Positions 32,171 to 33,037 of a stretch of 33,037 bases of DNA are shown one piece after another. Position numbers and translations under genes: made by a program. The stretch comes from Treponema sp. (GTDB taxonomy: Bacteria > Spirochaetota > Spirochaetia > Treponematales > Breznakiellaceae), in the NCBI GenBank assembly GCA_031288975.1, contig JAITQK010000189.1, positions 1-33,037 on the forward strand, read 5' to 3'. Below the pieces are notes generated by a model, which saw only the letters and a list, made by a program, of their open reading frames with translations, ran no database searches and was not told the origin of the DNA. Positions within the stretch are counted from its first letter, which is position 1. Each line of letters opens with the position of its first letter.

Positions 32171-32199
32171 TTGAAATATTGTAATCTATAGTTTACTAT
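32171..32199 (+). promoter_or_regulatory. Toxin-antitoxin promoter with overlapping operator-like palindrome
   Basis: TTGAAA (32171-32176), 17 bases, TACTAT (32194-32199). An inverted repeat ATAGT-tt-ACTAT (32188-32199) covers the -10. The toxin ATG lies at 32206, where transcription would be expected to begin, and no ribosome site precedes it. Autorepression by the helix-turn-helix antitoxin at this palindrome is the usual arrangement. Confidence 0.55.
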
Positions 32200-32205
32200 G
32201 TCGTT

Positions 32206-32505
32206 ATGAATGAGATACGGAAAACGGAGACCTTCAAGAAATACATGAAAAACTTGAAGGACGCTGTTGGAAAGATGCACATTCTTCGCAGGGTTGACAG
32301 GCTCAGGAAGGGTGATGCCGGGGACTGCGGACCCATTGGCGAGGGCCTGTCTGAAATGCGTATCCATTTCGGCCCTGGCTATAGGGTTTATTTTAAGGAC
32401 ACCGGGAAAGAAATCATTATCCTGCTCTGCGGCGGCGATAAGTCCACCCAGGAACGCGATATAGAACGGGCCAAAAGACTTGCCAAGGAGGAAAGCGATG
32501 ACTAA
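32206..32505 (+). CDS. HigB/RelE-like toxin (HI1419 family)
   Basis: A protein of 99 residues matching the addiction-module killer family of the RelE/ParE superfamily. Diagnostic blocks are RVDRLRKGDAGDCGPIGEGLSEMRIHFGPGYRVYF and IILLCGGDKSTQERDIERAKRLA. Family members of this fold are generally ribosome-dependent mRNA interferases, although this one is untested. The toxin precedes the antitoxin, as in higBA. It overlaps the antitoxin start by 8 bases. No Shine-Dalgarno sequence precedes the ATG, so it may be translated from a leaderless message. Confidence 0.92.
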   Translation: MNEIRKTETFKKYMKNLKDAVGKMHILRRVDRLRKGDAGDCGPIGEGLSEMRIHFGPGYRVYFKDTGKEIIILLCGGDKSTQERDIERAKRLAKEESDD

Positions 32506-32800
32506 GACTAAAGAAAAAACAAGCGCATGGGACATGGCAGAATTCATTAATACTAAAGAGGATGTAATAGCCCTCTTTACCGTAGCCCTTGATGAAAACG
32601 ATATAGATTTCCTCAAATCAGGAATAAACGCCCTAGCCCGTTCCAAAGGCATGACAGCAATTGCACGGGAATTGGGCGTTACCCGGGAGGGACTGTACAA
32701 ATCCCTTTCCTTGAACGGAAATCCTTCATTTATAACCATGATTAAGCTCCTTGATAATCTTGGCTTCCGTCTCAAAATCGAACAGAAGGTGTCCGCATAA
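32498..32800 (+). CDS. HigA-like antitoxin (HI1420 family)
   Basis: A protein of 100 residues from ATG 32498, with a strong AAGGAGG site six bases upstream. A TTG at 32480 is in frame but poorer. The N-terminal toxin-binding part (SAWDMAEFINTKEDVIALFTVALDENDIDFL) is followed by a helix-turn-helix (ARSKGMTAIARELGVTREGLYKSLSLNGNPSF) and the closing MIKLLDNLGFRLKIE. It neutralises the overlapping toxin and probably represses their shared promoter. It is the intact relative of two broken copies in this window. Confidence 0.92.
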   Translation: MTKTKEKTSAWDMAEFINTKEDVIALFTVALDENDIDFLKSGINALARSKGMTAIARELGVTREGLYKSLSLNGNPSFITMIKLLDNLGFRLKIEQKVSA

Positions 32801-32878
32801 CACCCGGTTGTTGAAGCCATCTGCAACATGCCGAGGAAGAGGAAGATACCGCTGCCGAATTGAAGGAAATATCATAAT

Positions 32879-32914
32879 GCCGCCTGTGGGTGCGTGAGGG
32901 CGGGGAAAGCCGAA
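32879..32914 (+). repeat. Direct repeat copy B, after the intact antitoxin
   Basis: GCCGCCTGTGGGTGC through GGGAAAGCCGAA, a 36-base near-copy of 31946-31982. It sits 78 bases after the antitoxin stop. The remaining sequence to the window end (32915-33037) shows no supported gene. A TATAAA-like box near 33023 followed by ATG at 33032 may begin another gene that is cut off. Confidence 0.6.
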
Positions 32915-33037
32915 GGGGGTCTCCACCATATACCGAATCCGGCGCATCATCAGGCAAACAATAATAACGGGTAACGTTTGGGAATACCCGCAGAGGGGAA
33001 AGACTTCATAGCCCGTATCTGATATAAAATAATGGTG

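Noticed and set aside
31888-32829. A 313-codon open frame on the minus strand
   Set aside because: It runs antisense across the intact toxin and antitoxin genes, which have clear family motifs on the plus strand. Its translation has no recognisable domain.
1-33037. CRISPR array, prophage or biosynthetic cluster
   Set aside because: No evenly spaced short repeats, cas genes, phage structural genes or assembly-line enzymes are visible. The two Xer proteins sit in conserved housekeeping context rather than at a prophage edge.

Overview
The window looks like a spirochaete chromosome, most probably a treponeme. The reasons are two FlaA periplasmic-flagellum sheath proteins, the flgB-fliJ basal-body operon fused to the hslVU and division gene run, and a FlaA gene pair beside a class II aldolase. 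G+C looks close to half by eye, higher than in T. pallidum relatives such as T. denticola and more like the termite-gut treponemes. The species assignment is inference.

From about 23.8 kb down to 0.3 kb, 23 consecutive genes lie on the minus strand with almost no gaps: rsmH, ftsL, murF, mraY, ftsW, ftsQ, ftsA, ftsZ, a XerD-like recombinase, a TPR protein, dprA, topA, a XerC-like recombinase, hslV, hslU, flgB, flgC, fliE, fliF, fliG, fliH, fliI and fliJ. Many neighbours overlap by 1-11 bases (ATGA, TGATG and TAGTG junctions), so translational coupling is likely. The block joins septal wall synthesis and the Z-ring, chromosome-dimer and supercoil handling, the HslUV protease, and assembly of the flagellar MS-ring, switch, rod and export ATPase. 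The dprA-topA-xerC-hslV-hslU-flgB...fliJ order is also the Bacillus subtilis order (smf-topA-codV-clpQ-clpY-flgB...), which marks it as an old arrangement.

Beyond a terminator at 23.9 kb are two overlapping flaA genes with a near-consensus promoter, then a membrane-anchored periplasmic-binding-like protein of unknown role. That gene is divergent from fba (class II fructose-bisphosphate aldolase), and the two promoters overlap. A polytopic membrane protein converges on fba, and its 3' end runs into a GC-rich hairpin repeat. Next is a cobalt/nickel ECF-type importer (cbiM with a PDGLE domain, cbiQ, cbiO). It has a consensus promoter and a structured leader ending in an intrinsic terminator, which suggests attenuation or a riboswitch. 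tRNA-Gly(UCC) with its own promoter follows.

The right end (31.4-33.0 kb) is accessory DNA. It holds an IS66 transposase fragment, a broken antitoxin copy, a short direct repeat and an intact HigB/HigA-like (HI1419/HI1420 family) toxin-antitoxin pair. The extreme left end (1-330) holds another broken copy of the same antitoxin family beside a nested palindromic repeat, so debris of one toxin-antitoxin family brackets the housekeeping block.
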